DNA of 17,251 nucleotides from Gammaproteobacteria bacterium RIFCSPHIGHO2_12_FULL_45_12 (GTDB lineage Bacteria; Pseudomonadota; Gammaproteobacteria; DSM-16500): NCBI GenBank assembly GCA_001801665.1, contig MGYH01000007.1, positions 1 to 17,251 of the forward strand. Reading direction: 5' to 3'. Position 1 is the stretch's first letter; each line of letters begins with the position of its first letter. The position numbers and the translations under genes were made by a program. Positions 7,236 to 14,516 of this stretch are shown here, piece after piece. A model generated the notes under the pieces. The model worked only from the letters and a program-made list of their open reading frames with translations. It was not told the DNA's origin and searched no databases.

Positions 7236-8177
7236 TCACAAGCAACTCATGGCATCAAGAAGGGTGTAGAGATACGTTTCCCTGCCTGCCAGTTGCTTTG
7301 GCTGATACAAATGCTTGTTCCAGTCTTCTCTGTTTAATTCCCAACATTCACGGCCAATACCAAAAAATGGAATGCATTCTCGGCGTTGAATGTTTGCCTG
7401 CATGCTTTCTGTATGTTGGAGGCCTGAAATAAGCTCTATAAATGCATCTAATGATCGATTGGTATGTATGATCAGTTGACGCTGATAGCCCGCGCCATCA
7501 ACTAATAGCATGCTGCCATTTTTATCAATTAAATAATATTCCTGAATTTTATATTGTTGGCACAGATGATGAAAAAAACAAATAAAAGCAGGGTCTGACT
7601 GTGGCAGTTTCATGTCTGCTTCAAGGTGAGATAATAAGGGTGTCGTTACTTCCTGAAAATAATTAAATAAAAGCTCCTCATGGTATTTATAAATTTCAGG
7701 CACTAAATTTTCACTTGCTTTATTTATAAATTTATCAATAATGCCATCGTTAAAAGCTTCGATGGCCGTGTCATGCGATGTTTGGCCGGTTATCAGGATT
7801 TTTTTGGCAGGATGATGCTTTAATTTTTCACACAACGCGATGCCGGTCATATCTGGCATGTTGTGATCGACAATGATAACGCTAATTTCATCTCTTCTTG
7901 TTTGGGAAGTGTGAGCTTGATAAATGGAGGCTACATTTAAATCTACCGGTGCATGACGCGCTAATTCATAACGTTCATCCTCCACGGCACCACGAAGGAA
8001 GGTGATGTTGGAAGAGGGTGCTTTGTAGGCAGCCATGAAGTTCAGGCAATCTGCCGGATGGTTGAAGGTTTTTAAATGACCCGGATTAAAAAGTTGTGAA
8101 ACAGCCTGAAGAAACAGGGAGTCATCATCGACCCAAAGGGTGGTTGAGGGATGATAAAAAATAGGTAATGTCAGCAT
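7236..8177 (-). CDS. Response regulator with enlarged receiver domain
   Basis: This 313-aa protein begins with a receiver-type domain. It has an acidic cluster D17-D19 (LWVDDDS), the probable phospho-acceptor D104 (IIVDHNMPDMTG), the switch Thr T130 (ILITGQ) and the conserved Lys K153 (FINKAS). The gap between acidic cluster and acceptor is about 86 residues rather than the usual 44 or so, so about 40 residues (roughly 52-96) are inserted. The C-terminal half (170-313) is not a DNA-binding, GGDEF or EAL domain; YYLIDKNGSMLLVDG suggests a small alpha/beta sensor-like fold. I chose the ATG at 8177, with TTGGAG 6 nt upstream, over a TTG at 8219. No histidine kinase gene is adjacent. Its phosphodonor and output are unknown. 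Confidence 0.75.
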   Translation of the reverse strand: MLTLPIFYHPSTTLWVDDDSLFLQAVSQLFNPGHLKTFNHPADCLNFMAAYKAPSSNITFLRGAVEDERYELARHAPVDLNVASIYQAHTSQTRRDEISVIIVDHNMPDMTGIALCEKLKHHPAKKILITGQTSHDTAIEAFNDGIIDKFINKASENLVPEIYKYHEELLFNYFQEVTTPLLSHLEADMKLPQSDPAFICFFHHLCQQYKIQEYYLIDKNGSMLLVDGAGYQRQLIIHTNRSLDAFIELISGLQHTESMQANIQRRECIPFFGIGRECWELNREDWNKHLYQPKQLAGRETYLYTLLDAMSCL

Positions 8178-8192
8178 ATTGCACTCCAAGCG

Positions 8193-8219
8193 TTTATAGG
8201 TGTGATGGTTAATAGTCAA
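8193..8219 (-). promoter_or_regulatory. Candidate promoter of the receiver gene
   Basis: On the minus strand TTGACT (8214-8219) and TATAAA (8193-8198) are separated by 15 bp, shorter than optimal. The leader would be about 10-15 nt and would include the GGAG ribosome-binding site. Confidence 0.3.
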
Positions 8220-8566
8220 AAAAGTGATGGCGGGGTGATTTTACGTGGGCTGCGCCGGATTATCATGCAACTTATAGAAGAAATAAAGTTTTTTGTACGC
8301 GGGTGTCAAATCACCTGATTTTAGAGTAAATTTTTGCCACTGGCTGGTCTCTTCCCATGCTCTGATAGCCAGCAGTCTGGATTGGCTGCGCATGGATACG
8401 ATGAAGCAACTCGCTTTTTGGGGCGCATCAGTCGATACTAAACGTGGCTTAGGTCATGACGTTAACCTTGGCCTGACCATTGCGCGGTTGAAAAAACGCA
8501 GGGACGAGTGGGCATGCTGTGTGAGGGTGTCAACCCGTCAAAAATCATCCATTCAGAGAGTGAAAC
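8220..8566 (+). other. Long non-coding leader region before the SulP gene
   Basis: About 350 bp separate the receiver gene start from the SulP gene. I see no known riboswitch core here. There are several short inverted repeats: GGTG..CACC near 8305-8320, CTGGCT (8340-8345) with AGCCAG (8367-8372), and GCAG..CTGC just after. An open frame crosses the region in the plus direction, but it runs on into the SulP gene in another frame and has no recognisable domain. It may be a structured 5' leader or decayed sequence. Confidence 0.3.
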
Positions 8567-10201
8567 ATGATAGCAATCAAAGAAGCTTATCAGGCAGGTG
8601 TTCTAAATCCAGCTTACTGGATGAAAAATCTAGTGGCAGGCTCCATCGTGGGCGTGGTGGCGTTGCCACTTGCCATGGCTTTTGCCATTGCATCTGGGGT
8701 TAAGCCGGAGCAAGGACTTTACACGGCGATTATAGCCGCCTTTTTGGTCGCCATTTTTGGCGGTACGCGCTCTCAAATTGGCGGCCCAACCGGTGCATTT
8801 GTGGTTATCCTCGCGGGTATTACCGCAAAATATGGTATTAGCGGATTGCAGATGGCCACCATGATGGCAGGCATGATATTGATAGGAATGGGTTACCTGC
8901 GGTTGGGCGGCGTCATTAAATTCATTCCCGATCCAGTGATTGTGGGTTTTACAACAGGCATTGGCGTCATCATTTTTTTGGGTGAGTGGAAAGATTTTTT
9001 TGGATTAACCGTGCCCTTACCTCTGGATATCCTATTTTATCAGAAAATAGTACTTCTGTTAAAAGCACTTCCACAGGCCAATGTGGTCACAACCGGGTTA
9101 GCTTTTTTAAGCTTATTATTGATTGTGTTAACACCAAGACTCCTGCGGCGTGTGCCTGGCCCTTTGGTGGCATTGCTAGTCATGACCGGTTTGCAGATGG
9201 TTTTACATTTTAAAGGATTAGCGACATTGGGCAGTGCCTTTGGCGGCCTATCTCAACAGTTTCCATCAATACATTTTCCGGAATTTAATCTCAATCATGC
9301 CATTAAGTTAGTGGGTCCGGCCTTCACCATTGCATTGCTTGGTTCGATTGAATCTTTATTATCTGCCACGGCAGCCGATGGTATGGCTGGCACCTCGCAT
9401 AATTCAAATCAGGAATTGATTGGGCAAGGACTGGCAAATATTGTTGCTCCCTTGTTTGGTGGTTTTGCCTCAACGGGGGCCATTGCGCGCACGGCAACCA
9501 ATATCCGTCACGGGGGGAACAGTCCACTGGCGGCTATCGTCCATTCCCTATTTTTATTGCTCGTTATTTGCTTGCTAGCACCAATGGCTGCAAATATTCC
9601 ACTGTGTACGCTAGCGGCCATTTTAATGGTTGTTGCATATAACATGAGTGATGTATCGCACTTTATGAAAATACTTAAAGGTGCGCCGCGTGATGATGTC
9701 ATTGTTTTATTAATCACTTTTTTCTTAACCATTTTTACTAATCTGGTTTTGGCGGTCAATATTGGCGTTATCTTCGCCATGTTGTTTTTTATCCGCCGCA
9801 TGCATCACCTTGTCTCCATAGAAGATCAGACGCATCATGAAAGTTTACAAAAAGAGTTGTTGGCGCATGGATTGCCCATGCCTTCAAGCGGGACTCTGAT
9901 TTATAGTATTCAAGGCCCCTTTTTTTTCGGAGCAGCAGAAAAAATTGAACATGCACTGGCCATTACACACACTGACCCCAAGGTCATTATTTTGAGATTG
10001 AAAGAGGTGCCCTTTATGGATATGACGGGTCTTGAAACATTGCATGAGATTATGGATCAATATGCGGAGAGGGGGGTGAAGGCGTACTTGTGTGAGGCAA
10101 ATGACAGAGTCATGCGTAAATTAAAAGACGCCGATTTAATGGCGTCTGCGGCGGGAGGCCGGGTATATGATTCACTGGTCGACATATTGAAAATATTGTA
10201 A
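8567..10201 (+). CDS. SulP-family anion transporter with STAS domain
   Basis: This 544-aa protein is a SulP (SLC26-type) inner-membrane anion transporter. The N-terminal 430 or so residues carry many hydrophobic helices and the family signature in TM3 (QIGGPTGAFVVILAGI). The region after about 440 is a cytoplasmic STAS domain (LIYSIQGPFFFGAAEKI..KVIILRLKEVPFMDMTGLETL). The usual D-S/T-G phospho-site appears as DMTGLE. Bacterial SulP proteins import sulfate, bicarbonate, dicarboxylates or other anions; the substrate cannot be assigned here, and no carbonic anhydrase or sulfur gene is adjacent. The ATG at 8567 has a weak purine-rich ribosome-binding site (GAGAGTGAAAC). It converges on the Ntn hydrolase gene, with a shared terminator. 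Confidence 0.88.
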   Translation: MIAIKEAYQAGVLNPAYWMKNLVAGSIVGVVALPLAMAFAIASGVKPEQGLYTAIIAAFLVAIFGGTRSQIGGPTGAFVVILAGITAKYGISGLQMATMMAGMILIGMGYLRLGGVIKFIPDPVIVGFTTGIGVIIFLGEWKDFFGLTVPLPLDILFYQKIVLLLKALPQANVVTTGLAFLSLLLIVLTPRLLRRVPGPLVALLVMTGLQMVLHFKGLATLGSAFGGLSQQFPSIHFPEFNLNHAIKLVGPAFTIALLGSIESLLSATAADGMAGTSHNSNQELIGQGLANIVAPLFGGFASTGAIARTATNIRHGGNSPLAAIVHSLFLLLVICLLAPMAANIPLCTLAAILMVVAYNMSDVSHFMKILKGAPRDDVIVLLITFFLTIFTNLVLAVNIGVIFAMLFFIRRMHHLVSIEDQTHHESLQKELLAHGLPMPSSGTLIYSIQGPFFFGAAEKIEHALAITHTDPKVIILRLKEVPFMDMTGLETLHEIMDQYAERGVKAYLCEANDRVMRKLKDADLMASAAGGRVYDSLVDILKIL

Positions 10202-10232
10202 TAGCTGTTGAATCTGAAATTGAATTTTATTA

Positions 10233-10280
10233 AAACAACAGGCTGCTTGGGTAATTCAGCCTGTTGTTTGTTCGCTTTTG
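10233..10280. terminator. Bidirectional terminator between SulP and Ntn hydrolase genes
   Basis: AAACAACAGGCTG (10233-10245) pairs perfectly over 13 bp with 10257-10269 around an 11-nt loop. It is followed on the plus strand by a T-rich tract (TTTGTTCGCTTTT). On the minus strand the stem ends in TTT and runs into AT-rich sequence. It lies between the stop codons of two convergent genes. Confidence 0.85.
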
Positions 10281-10285
10281 CATTT

Positions 10286-11353
10286 CTATTGAAATTTAAA
10301 AGCTTTTGCCGGTTTTAAATTCCCGGACGCTTCTCCTGAATAAACCTCACCTTGATCCAGTGAAAGCTTCATGGCAGGCGAACCCTCGTTAAAATGTAAT
10401 TTATCAAATGATAGCCAGAAAGCATTGGGGGTTGTTGAGGAATCAAAAAAATAGGTCATATTTTTTTGGTCTGCCACCGTGCGCCATAATGTCGTTGCAA
10501 TATTGGGTTGATCTGGTGTGGTGATGCCAATTGGGACCGATACAGCACGTATGACAGATAGTACGCTTGCTACCGCCTGATTCGCATATTTCTGTTCGGG
10601 AACGCCTTGAATAACGTTTTTATCAATGGTTTTAGGGATTGCATCGATATAAAATTGGGCGCGCGCATAACGATCTGATGCGCGTGACGTGCCTGGCAGG
10701 AAGACGGTGCCGCCAATGGATTGCCAGTATTCGTCAAGTGCTAGCTGTTTTGAGTAAGTGGGAGAGTTTGTCATCACCGTGTATTGTGCGCCATGATGAA
10801 TGTTTAATTGGCCATCTATATATTCAAAAATGGCAGAATCACCGGAGCTATCTGAAAGTGACAAGTGTGCGGTGGCTGGTCTGCCATTTGGCAAGTTGAA
10901 AGATGAAATATAAAAAGGCCTCGCTTGCATTGCCGTGACTGCTTCAGAAACGGTCGCAAAATTATCTAACGCATATTGCCCCCACAGGCTGATTGAGAGG
11001 GATGGGTGATCGGCTGAAGGTTGTCCATAATCAGATTCAGCAAGATATAACAAGTTCATCACTAACCCTTTTTCATTCATCCCGTCTGCGCTGGCGATAT
11101 CATACATAGTGGCCACAACGGAACCGTATTTGGCTACCCATTCAGCCGAATTGGCACCGGCCAGACCAGCGCGTTTGATCCCGCGAGGCAGAACCCATAG
11201 ATTCGTTTGAGTATAGTCGTTCCAGTCCATGGAGCGACCGGTGATGACAGTGTTTTCGGAGCCATGATAGACAGCTCGGGTGCAGGCGTCTGCCAGGGTG
11301 ACGCTCAAGCTGGTTAGAAATGCGCAAGATAAGAGAGAAAAAAGTTTCTTCAT
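10286..11353 (-). CDS. Choloylglycine hydrolase-family Ntn amidase, exported
   Basis: This 355-aa protein belongs to the linear amide C-N hydrolase family (choloylglycine hydrolase/penicillin V acylase). A Sec signal peptide (MKKLFSLLSCAFLTSLSVTLADA) ends right before Cys24, which would become the N-terminal nucleophile after cleavage. The catalytic set is present with family spacing: C24, R40 and D43 (GRSMDW), matching C2/R18/D21 of bile salt hydrolases, plus N196 (MTNSPTY) and R228 (ASDRYARA). The mature enzyme should act in the periplasm or outside the cell. Substrates could be bile-salt conjugates, acyl-homoserine lactones, penicillin V or other N-acyl amides. The ATG has AAGGA about 6 nt upstream. 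It appears monocistronic. Confidence 0.87.
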   Translation of the reverse strand: MKKLFSLLSCAFLTSLSVTLADACTRAVYHGSENTVITGRSMDWNDYTQTNLWVLPRGIKRAGLAGANSAEWVAKYGSVVATMYDIASADGMNEKGLVMNLLYLAESDYGQPSADHPSLSISLWGQYALDNFATVSEAVTAMQARPFYISSFNLPNGRPATAHLSLSDSSGDSAIFEYIDGQLNIHHGAQYTVMTNSPTYSKQLALDEYWQSIGGTVFLPGTSRASDRYARAQFYIDAIPKTIDKNVIQGVPEQKYANQAVASVLSVIRAVSVPIGITTPDQPNIATTLWRTVADQKNMTYFFDSSTTPNAFWLSFDKLHFNEGSPAMKLSLDQGEVYSGEASGNLKPAKAFKFQ

Positions 11354-11449
11354 GATTCGTCCTTGAATAGTGACATAGGTTAATCTGCCATTATATCAGG
11401 ATTGGTTCAATGGTGTTTATCTATTTAAAGTGTAATGATTAAAGATCCA

Positions 11450-11677
11450 ACATTTCCACGATCTTTTTGCGAATGATTAAATTATAAAAAAATCAGATTT
11501 GATTAAAATGTACAATTTGAAGTGTCATTCCCGCGCAGGCGGGAACCTATTTTGAATAGGCGACAGAAGTAAAATTAGAAATAGGTTCCCGCCTGCGCGG
11601 GAATGACACAGTTAATAGGGGATGGCACAGTTAATAGATTTAAAATCAAAAAACTTTCAAAAAGATCGTGGAAATGT
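11450..11677. repeat. 228-bp nested inverted-repeat element (MITE-like)
   Basis: The outer arms 11450-11469 and 11658-11677 are perfect 20-bp inverted repeats (ACATTTCCACGATCTTTTTG and complement). Inside them sits a second pair of perfect 31-bp inverted repeats, 11522-11552 and 11579-11609, of the GTCATTCCCGCGCAGGCGGG type, each arm itself an imperfect palindrome. A direct AAAGAT occurs at 11441-11446 and 11681-11686, 3-4 bp outside the outer arms. No coding sequence lies inside. It looks like a non-autonomous mobile element, or an older repeat with a REP pair inserted in it. Confidence 0.7.
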
Positions 11678-11714
11678 CAGAAAGATGACTATGCAGCTTT
11701 TTTATTAAATTAGC

Positions 11715-11745
11715 GGGTATAACTGAAAATACCCACTATTTTTAG
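11715..11745. terminator. Short hairpin, terminator-like
   Basis: GGGTAT (11715-11720) pairs with ATACCC (11729-11734) around an 8-nt loop. On the plus strand it is followed by ACTATTTTT. On the minus strand it lies just past the stop codon of the putative 24-aa membrane peptide, where the T-run is poor. Confidence 0.4.
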
Positions 11746-11820
11746 CTAAAAGAAATACAAAACGAGAGAACCTAATGCCAGTCCGGCAATGAAAATACTG
11801 GAAAACAACGCTGCACTCAT
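11746..11820 (-). CDS. Possible 24-aa single-pass membrane peptide
   Basis: The minus strand reads MSAALFSSIFIAGLALGSLVLYFF then TAG. Almost the whole peptide is one hydrophobic helix with small-residue spacing. A purine-rich GGTGAGAAG lies 6-8 nt before the ATG. A hairpin (CTCAC..GTGAG) sits in the leader, and a stem-loop follows the stop codon. Size and composition resemble bacterial small membrane proteins or type I toxin peptides, but I recognise no family. At this length chance is a serious alternative. Confidence 0.4.
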   Translation of the reverse strand: MSAALFSSIFIAGLALGSLVLYFF

Positions 11821-11920
11821 CCAAAAACTTCTCACCGAAAATGTGAGGGTAGTGGATTATTCCAAGCACAAGTGCAAAGGAACCGCATTTTAATTAGCAC
11901 TTTGTGCCTAGGATAATGAA

Positions 11921-12145
11921 ATGTGCGAGATGTTAGTGAAACATATCACTATGGATGAAATTCTCCACCATATCGAACCAAAATGCTGGGCTTACAAAGC
12001 TTATGCATTTATTAGTCGGAAAACCGGCATCGCATTGTATTATTTTTTGATGTGAATCAATGTACTGTTTCCAAGCCCTGAAGGACTGAGACACATTATC
12101 GAAGGAATTTGCAAAGCTTTTCCTGATTTAAAATGCGTGATATAA
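11921..12145 (+). pseudogene. Broken frame with SnoaL/ester-cyclase-like C-terminal end
   Basis: An ATG at 11921 with AGGAT about 6 nt upstream opens a 44-codon frame that stops at a TGA (12053-12055). The same frame continues without interruption to a TAA at 12143-12145, encoding INVLFPSPEGLRHIIEGICKA then FPDLKCVI. The PEG..HII..ICKAFPDL pattern is like that of SnoaL-type polyketide cyclase/ester cyclase proteins, usually about 130 aa long. Length and the in-frame stop indicate a decayed gene. The family call is weak; coding status is inference from frame continuity. Confidence 0.35.
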
Positions 12146-12266
12146 GATAGGTTGGTATCGGATGATTAAATTGCGGTACATTCCACTATGCGGCGGGAAC
12201 ATATATAGGATATTTTTTTAGCATAGATTCAACAAATCAAATAATTAAGGCAAAGAGGTTAAGGAA

Positions 12267-13085
12267 ATGCCACTAGCAAAAATAAATCAACACCACCTAT
12301 ATTACGAGCAACATGGCAGCGGTAAAGACCTTGTTTTAATTGGGGGATTCACTTCTGACCATACTGTTTGGACAGAAATGATTGAGTCACTATCTAAATT
12401 TTATCGTGTTCTTATTTTTGATAATCCATGTGCTGGTCGTTCCTATATTCCAAATGGAAATTATTCACTGGCATCAATGAGTAGTGATATTGTCACGCTA
12501 CTAGATTATTTAAACATTGAACATGCTAATTTTATCGGTCATTCAATGGGCGCTGCTTTATTGATGCAATTGTGTATTGAGTACTCACAAAAGGTTAATA
12601 AAGCTATCTTATGTGGAGGGCCTGCATCAGCTCCTATCACCGCTAAATTGCAAGTTCAGGGACTACGATATGCAATCGATCATCAATTTTCTGATGAATA
12701 TATTGCTTTATCTGTTATGCCATGGATTCATGGCCGGCGTTTTTTGAATGATAAAAAAAGAGTTGATAAATTGAATGCCAGGTATATTAATAATCAATAT
12801 CCTCAAACTGTGGAAGGATTCCGAACCCAAGCAAATGTTGTTTTAGAATTTGATATTTCATCTCGTTTAAAAGAAATTGAAACCGAGTGTTTAATTGTGG
12901 CCTCTGATGAGGATTTATTAATACCACTTCATTGCACCCAATATTTAAAGAACCATATTCGAAATTCCGAATTAAAAATAATTGGTGAAGGTGTTGGACA
13001 TATGGTTCATATTGAAGAACCTGAACAACTGATAAAATTATCATTGAATTTCTTTCAGGATATACCATTAAAAATAAACTTGTGA
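12267..13085 (+). CDS. Alpha/beta-fold hydrolase
   Basis: This 272-aa cytoplasmic protein has a full alpha/beta-hydrolase layout without a signal peptide. It shows an oxyanion region (LIGGFTSDHTVW, 24-35), the nucleophile elbow GHSMG (S93), the catalytic acid D216 (VASDEDLLIP) and the catalytic H245 (GVGHMVHIEEPEQ). FDNPCAGRS (51-59) is the common DxPGxGxS loop with Cys in place of Gly. It is similar in size and pattern to enol-lactonase, RutD-type and small ester hydrolases; the substrate is unknown. The ATG follows GAGGTTAAGGAA. It stands alone, converging on queF with only 38 bp between stop codons and no obvious terminator. Confidence 0.85.
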   Translation: MPLAKINQHHLYYEQHGSGKDLVLIGGFTSDHTVWTEMIESLSKFYRVLIFDNPCAGRSYIPNGNYSLASMSSDIVTLLDYLNIEHANFIGHSMGAALLMQLCIEYSQKVNKAILCGGPASAPITAKLQVQGLRYAIDHQFSDEYIALSVMPWIHGRRFLNDKKRVDKLNARYINNQYPQTVEGFRTQANVVLEFDISSRLKEIETECLIVASDEDLLIPLHCTQYLKNHIRNSELKIIGEGVGHMVHIEEPEQLIKLSLNFFQDIPLKINL

Positions 13086-13123
13086 CCGTTAAGAAAGTAA
13101 GGGGAGTGTCATTGCTGTGATTT

Positions 13124-13963
13124 CTACTGCCTATATAGTCTGGCATTCTGAAGATTTTGAGGAATGTGTTTTGTTGAGCGCCAGGGGTTGATGTCTATAC
13201 CGCCGCGTCTTGTGTATCGGCCATAAACAGTTAATGCTTCCGGATGACAGTGTTTCATGATGTCCATGAACATTCTTTCGATGCATTGCTCATGAAATTC
13301 ATTGTGATTTCTAAAGGAAACAATATAACGCAGCAGACCTTCGCGATTTATTTTTTTTCCCTTATAGGATATTTGTACGCTGCCCCAATCCGGCTGATTG
13401 GTTACCAAACAATTAGATTTCAGAAGGTTAGAGAATAGTGTTTCGTCAACCAGTTCTTCTTCATATTTCAGAAGTGACGGCTCCACCATATAAGATGAGC
13501 ATTCAACATCTAATTTATCTAAGCATTCTCCATTAAATCCTACAAAAAATTTGTCATCGGCAAGGTCGCTTAAAGGAATGATTTTTACAGATACAGCGCC
13601 GCCAACCCGTTCTTCAATATCTTTTTTAACAATTGCTTGAACAGCGCCTTTGTCTTTAAAATTTGTATGATTGAATGAATTAAAATAGAGTTTCATTGAT
13701 TTGGATTCAATAATGCAAGGAGTTTCGCATCCATAGCTGATTTCCGCCAGTGCAACAACGGGCTTGCCTTTTTCGTTCAGCCAAGACACTTCATAATGAT
13801 TCCATAGGTCAAATCCAAAAAATGGTAAATTATCAGGGACGCCAATTTCGTCTCGTTTGCCTTTCCTTGAAATAGAGAAAAGCTTGTCAGGATTATAATG
13901 CGGGTCGTATTCGGCTTTTTTACCTAGTTCAGATTGTTCAGGTGTTATGTTGTTTTTGTTCAT
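13124..13963 (-). CDS. queF: NADPH-dependent preQ0 reductase
   Basis: This enzyme reduces 7-cyano-7-deazaguanine (preQ0) to preQ1 with NADPH, in the cytoplasm, in the pathway to queuosine in tRNA. At 279 aa it is the long, two-domain QueF of the E. coli type (about 282 aa). It has the QueF motif ESKSMKLYFNSFN (86-98), catalytic Cys185 in LLKSNCLVTNQPDWG, the partner Asp192, and the C-terminal YGRYTRRGGIDINPWRS. The ATG at 13963 has GGG 6 nt upstream. No other queuosine genes lie in the window, and no preQ1 riboswitch core is visible in its leader. Confidence 0.95.
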   Translation of the reverse strand: MNKNNITPEQSELGKKAEYDPHYNPDKLFSISRKGKRDEIGVPDNLPFFGFDLWNHYEVSWLNEKGKPVVALAEISYGCETPCIIESKSMKLYFNSFNHTNFKDKGAVQAIVKKDIEERVGGAVSVKIIPLSDLADDKFFVGFNGECLDKLDVECSSYMVEPSLLKYEEELVDETLFSNLLKSNCLVTNQPDWGSVQISYKGKKINREGLLRYIVSFRNHNEFHEQCIERMFMDIMKHCHPEALTVYGRYTRRGGIDINPWRSTKHIPQNLQNARLYRQ

Positions 13964-14145
13964 GCGGAGCCCTTTTATGTTACTGCCTATTTTAGTGACG
14001 AATTCTACCGTTTATAAGAAATTAATCCATGTTTTTTTTGGCAACAGGTTTCTATGGGAGATGCTTGGCGCATCCCTCTGCCTCGTCCTCGCGTTCGCTC
14101 GGAAATCCCATTGCAAACACTTTAACCACAGCGTCGTCAAAAATC

Positions 14146-14151
14146 ATTATA
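14146..14151 (-). promoter_or_regulatory. Candidate -10 box for queF
   Basis: A perfect TATAAT on the minus strand would give a leader of about 175 nt before queF. No convincing -35 box lies 16-18 bp upstream, so this is weak. Confidence 0.25.
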
Positions 14152-14218
14152 GTGCATACATTCTGGATTGCTTTGTCGCACAAAACGCTCCTCGCAACAA
14201 CCATTCTGTTCAAAAACC

Positions 14219-14238
14219 AATTTATGCAACAACGCCAT
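14219..14238 (-). repeat. Solo IS-end-like sequence, inverted relative to 7084
   Basis: Read on the minus strand this is GGCGTTGTTGCATAAATTGG. It matches the sequence at 7084-7102 at 15 of the first 18 positions and resembles IS5-family ends. No transposase is present beside it. Confidence 0.3.
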
Positions 14239-14270
14239 GAGTGTTTATGGCATAAATTTTGATTTAATTT

Positions 14271-14516
14271 TTAATTATTTAGTTTGAATAATTCGAAGTA
14301 TTTTATTAATTTTGTTAATACGTCTTTATGTACTCTGCTACCTGTTTGCTTGAGTTGCCAAATTGCCACATCTGGAAAAGTTAATATGATCTGTAAATGT
14401 TTTAATGTGTTAGGATCTTGGCTGGTACCTTTTTCGATTCTTTGTAGGGTTCGCTGATTTATGTCAAACACTAGAGCAATGTCTTGTTGTGTTATCTGAA
14501 CTAATTGGGATGGCAT
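14271..14516 (-). CDS. HipB-like Xre HTH protein, possibly 5'-truncated
   Basis: This 81-aa protein carries a helix-turn-helix of the Xre/HipB kind (ITQQDIALVFDINQRTLQRIEKGTSQDPNTLKHLQIIL, residues 8-46). The first helix normally seen before the TQQD segment is short. A TAA directly precedes the ATG and there is no ribosome-binding site, so the 5' end may be lost, or translation may depend on the overlapping upstream gene (53 bp overlap in another frame). In intact hip operons this protein binds palindromic operators and represses the promoter. Two such palindromes lie upstream at 15027-15069, so a shortened HipB may still bind them. Confidence 0.6.
   Translation of the reverse strand: MPSQLVQITQQDIALVFDINQRTLQRIEKGTSQDPNTLKHLQIILTFPDVAIWQLKQTGSRVHKDVLTKLIKYFELFKLNN

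Noticed and set aside
8293..8703. 136-codon plus-strand frame before and into the SulP gene
   Set aside because: It overlaps the start of a secure gene by 137 bp in another frame. The product shows no domain or conserved pattern.
13964..14140. preQ1 riboswitch upstream of queF
   Set aside because: The leader lacks the compact C-rich loop and A-rich tail pattern of preQ1-I, and no pseudoknot could be traced.
14052..14147. 31-codon acidic minus-strand frame upstream of queF
   Set aside because: Its ATG lies within the TATAAT of the candidate queF promoter, and it has no ribosome-binding site or recognisable domain.
13244..14262. Plus-strand frames antisense to and upstream of queF
   Set aside because: They are shadows of queF or cover AT-rich non-coding sequence. 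None has a domain or ribosome-binding site.
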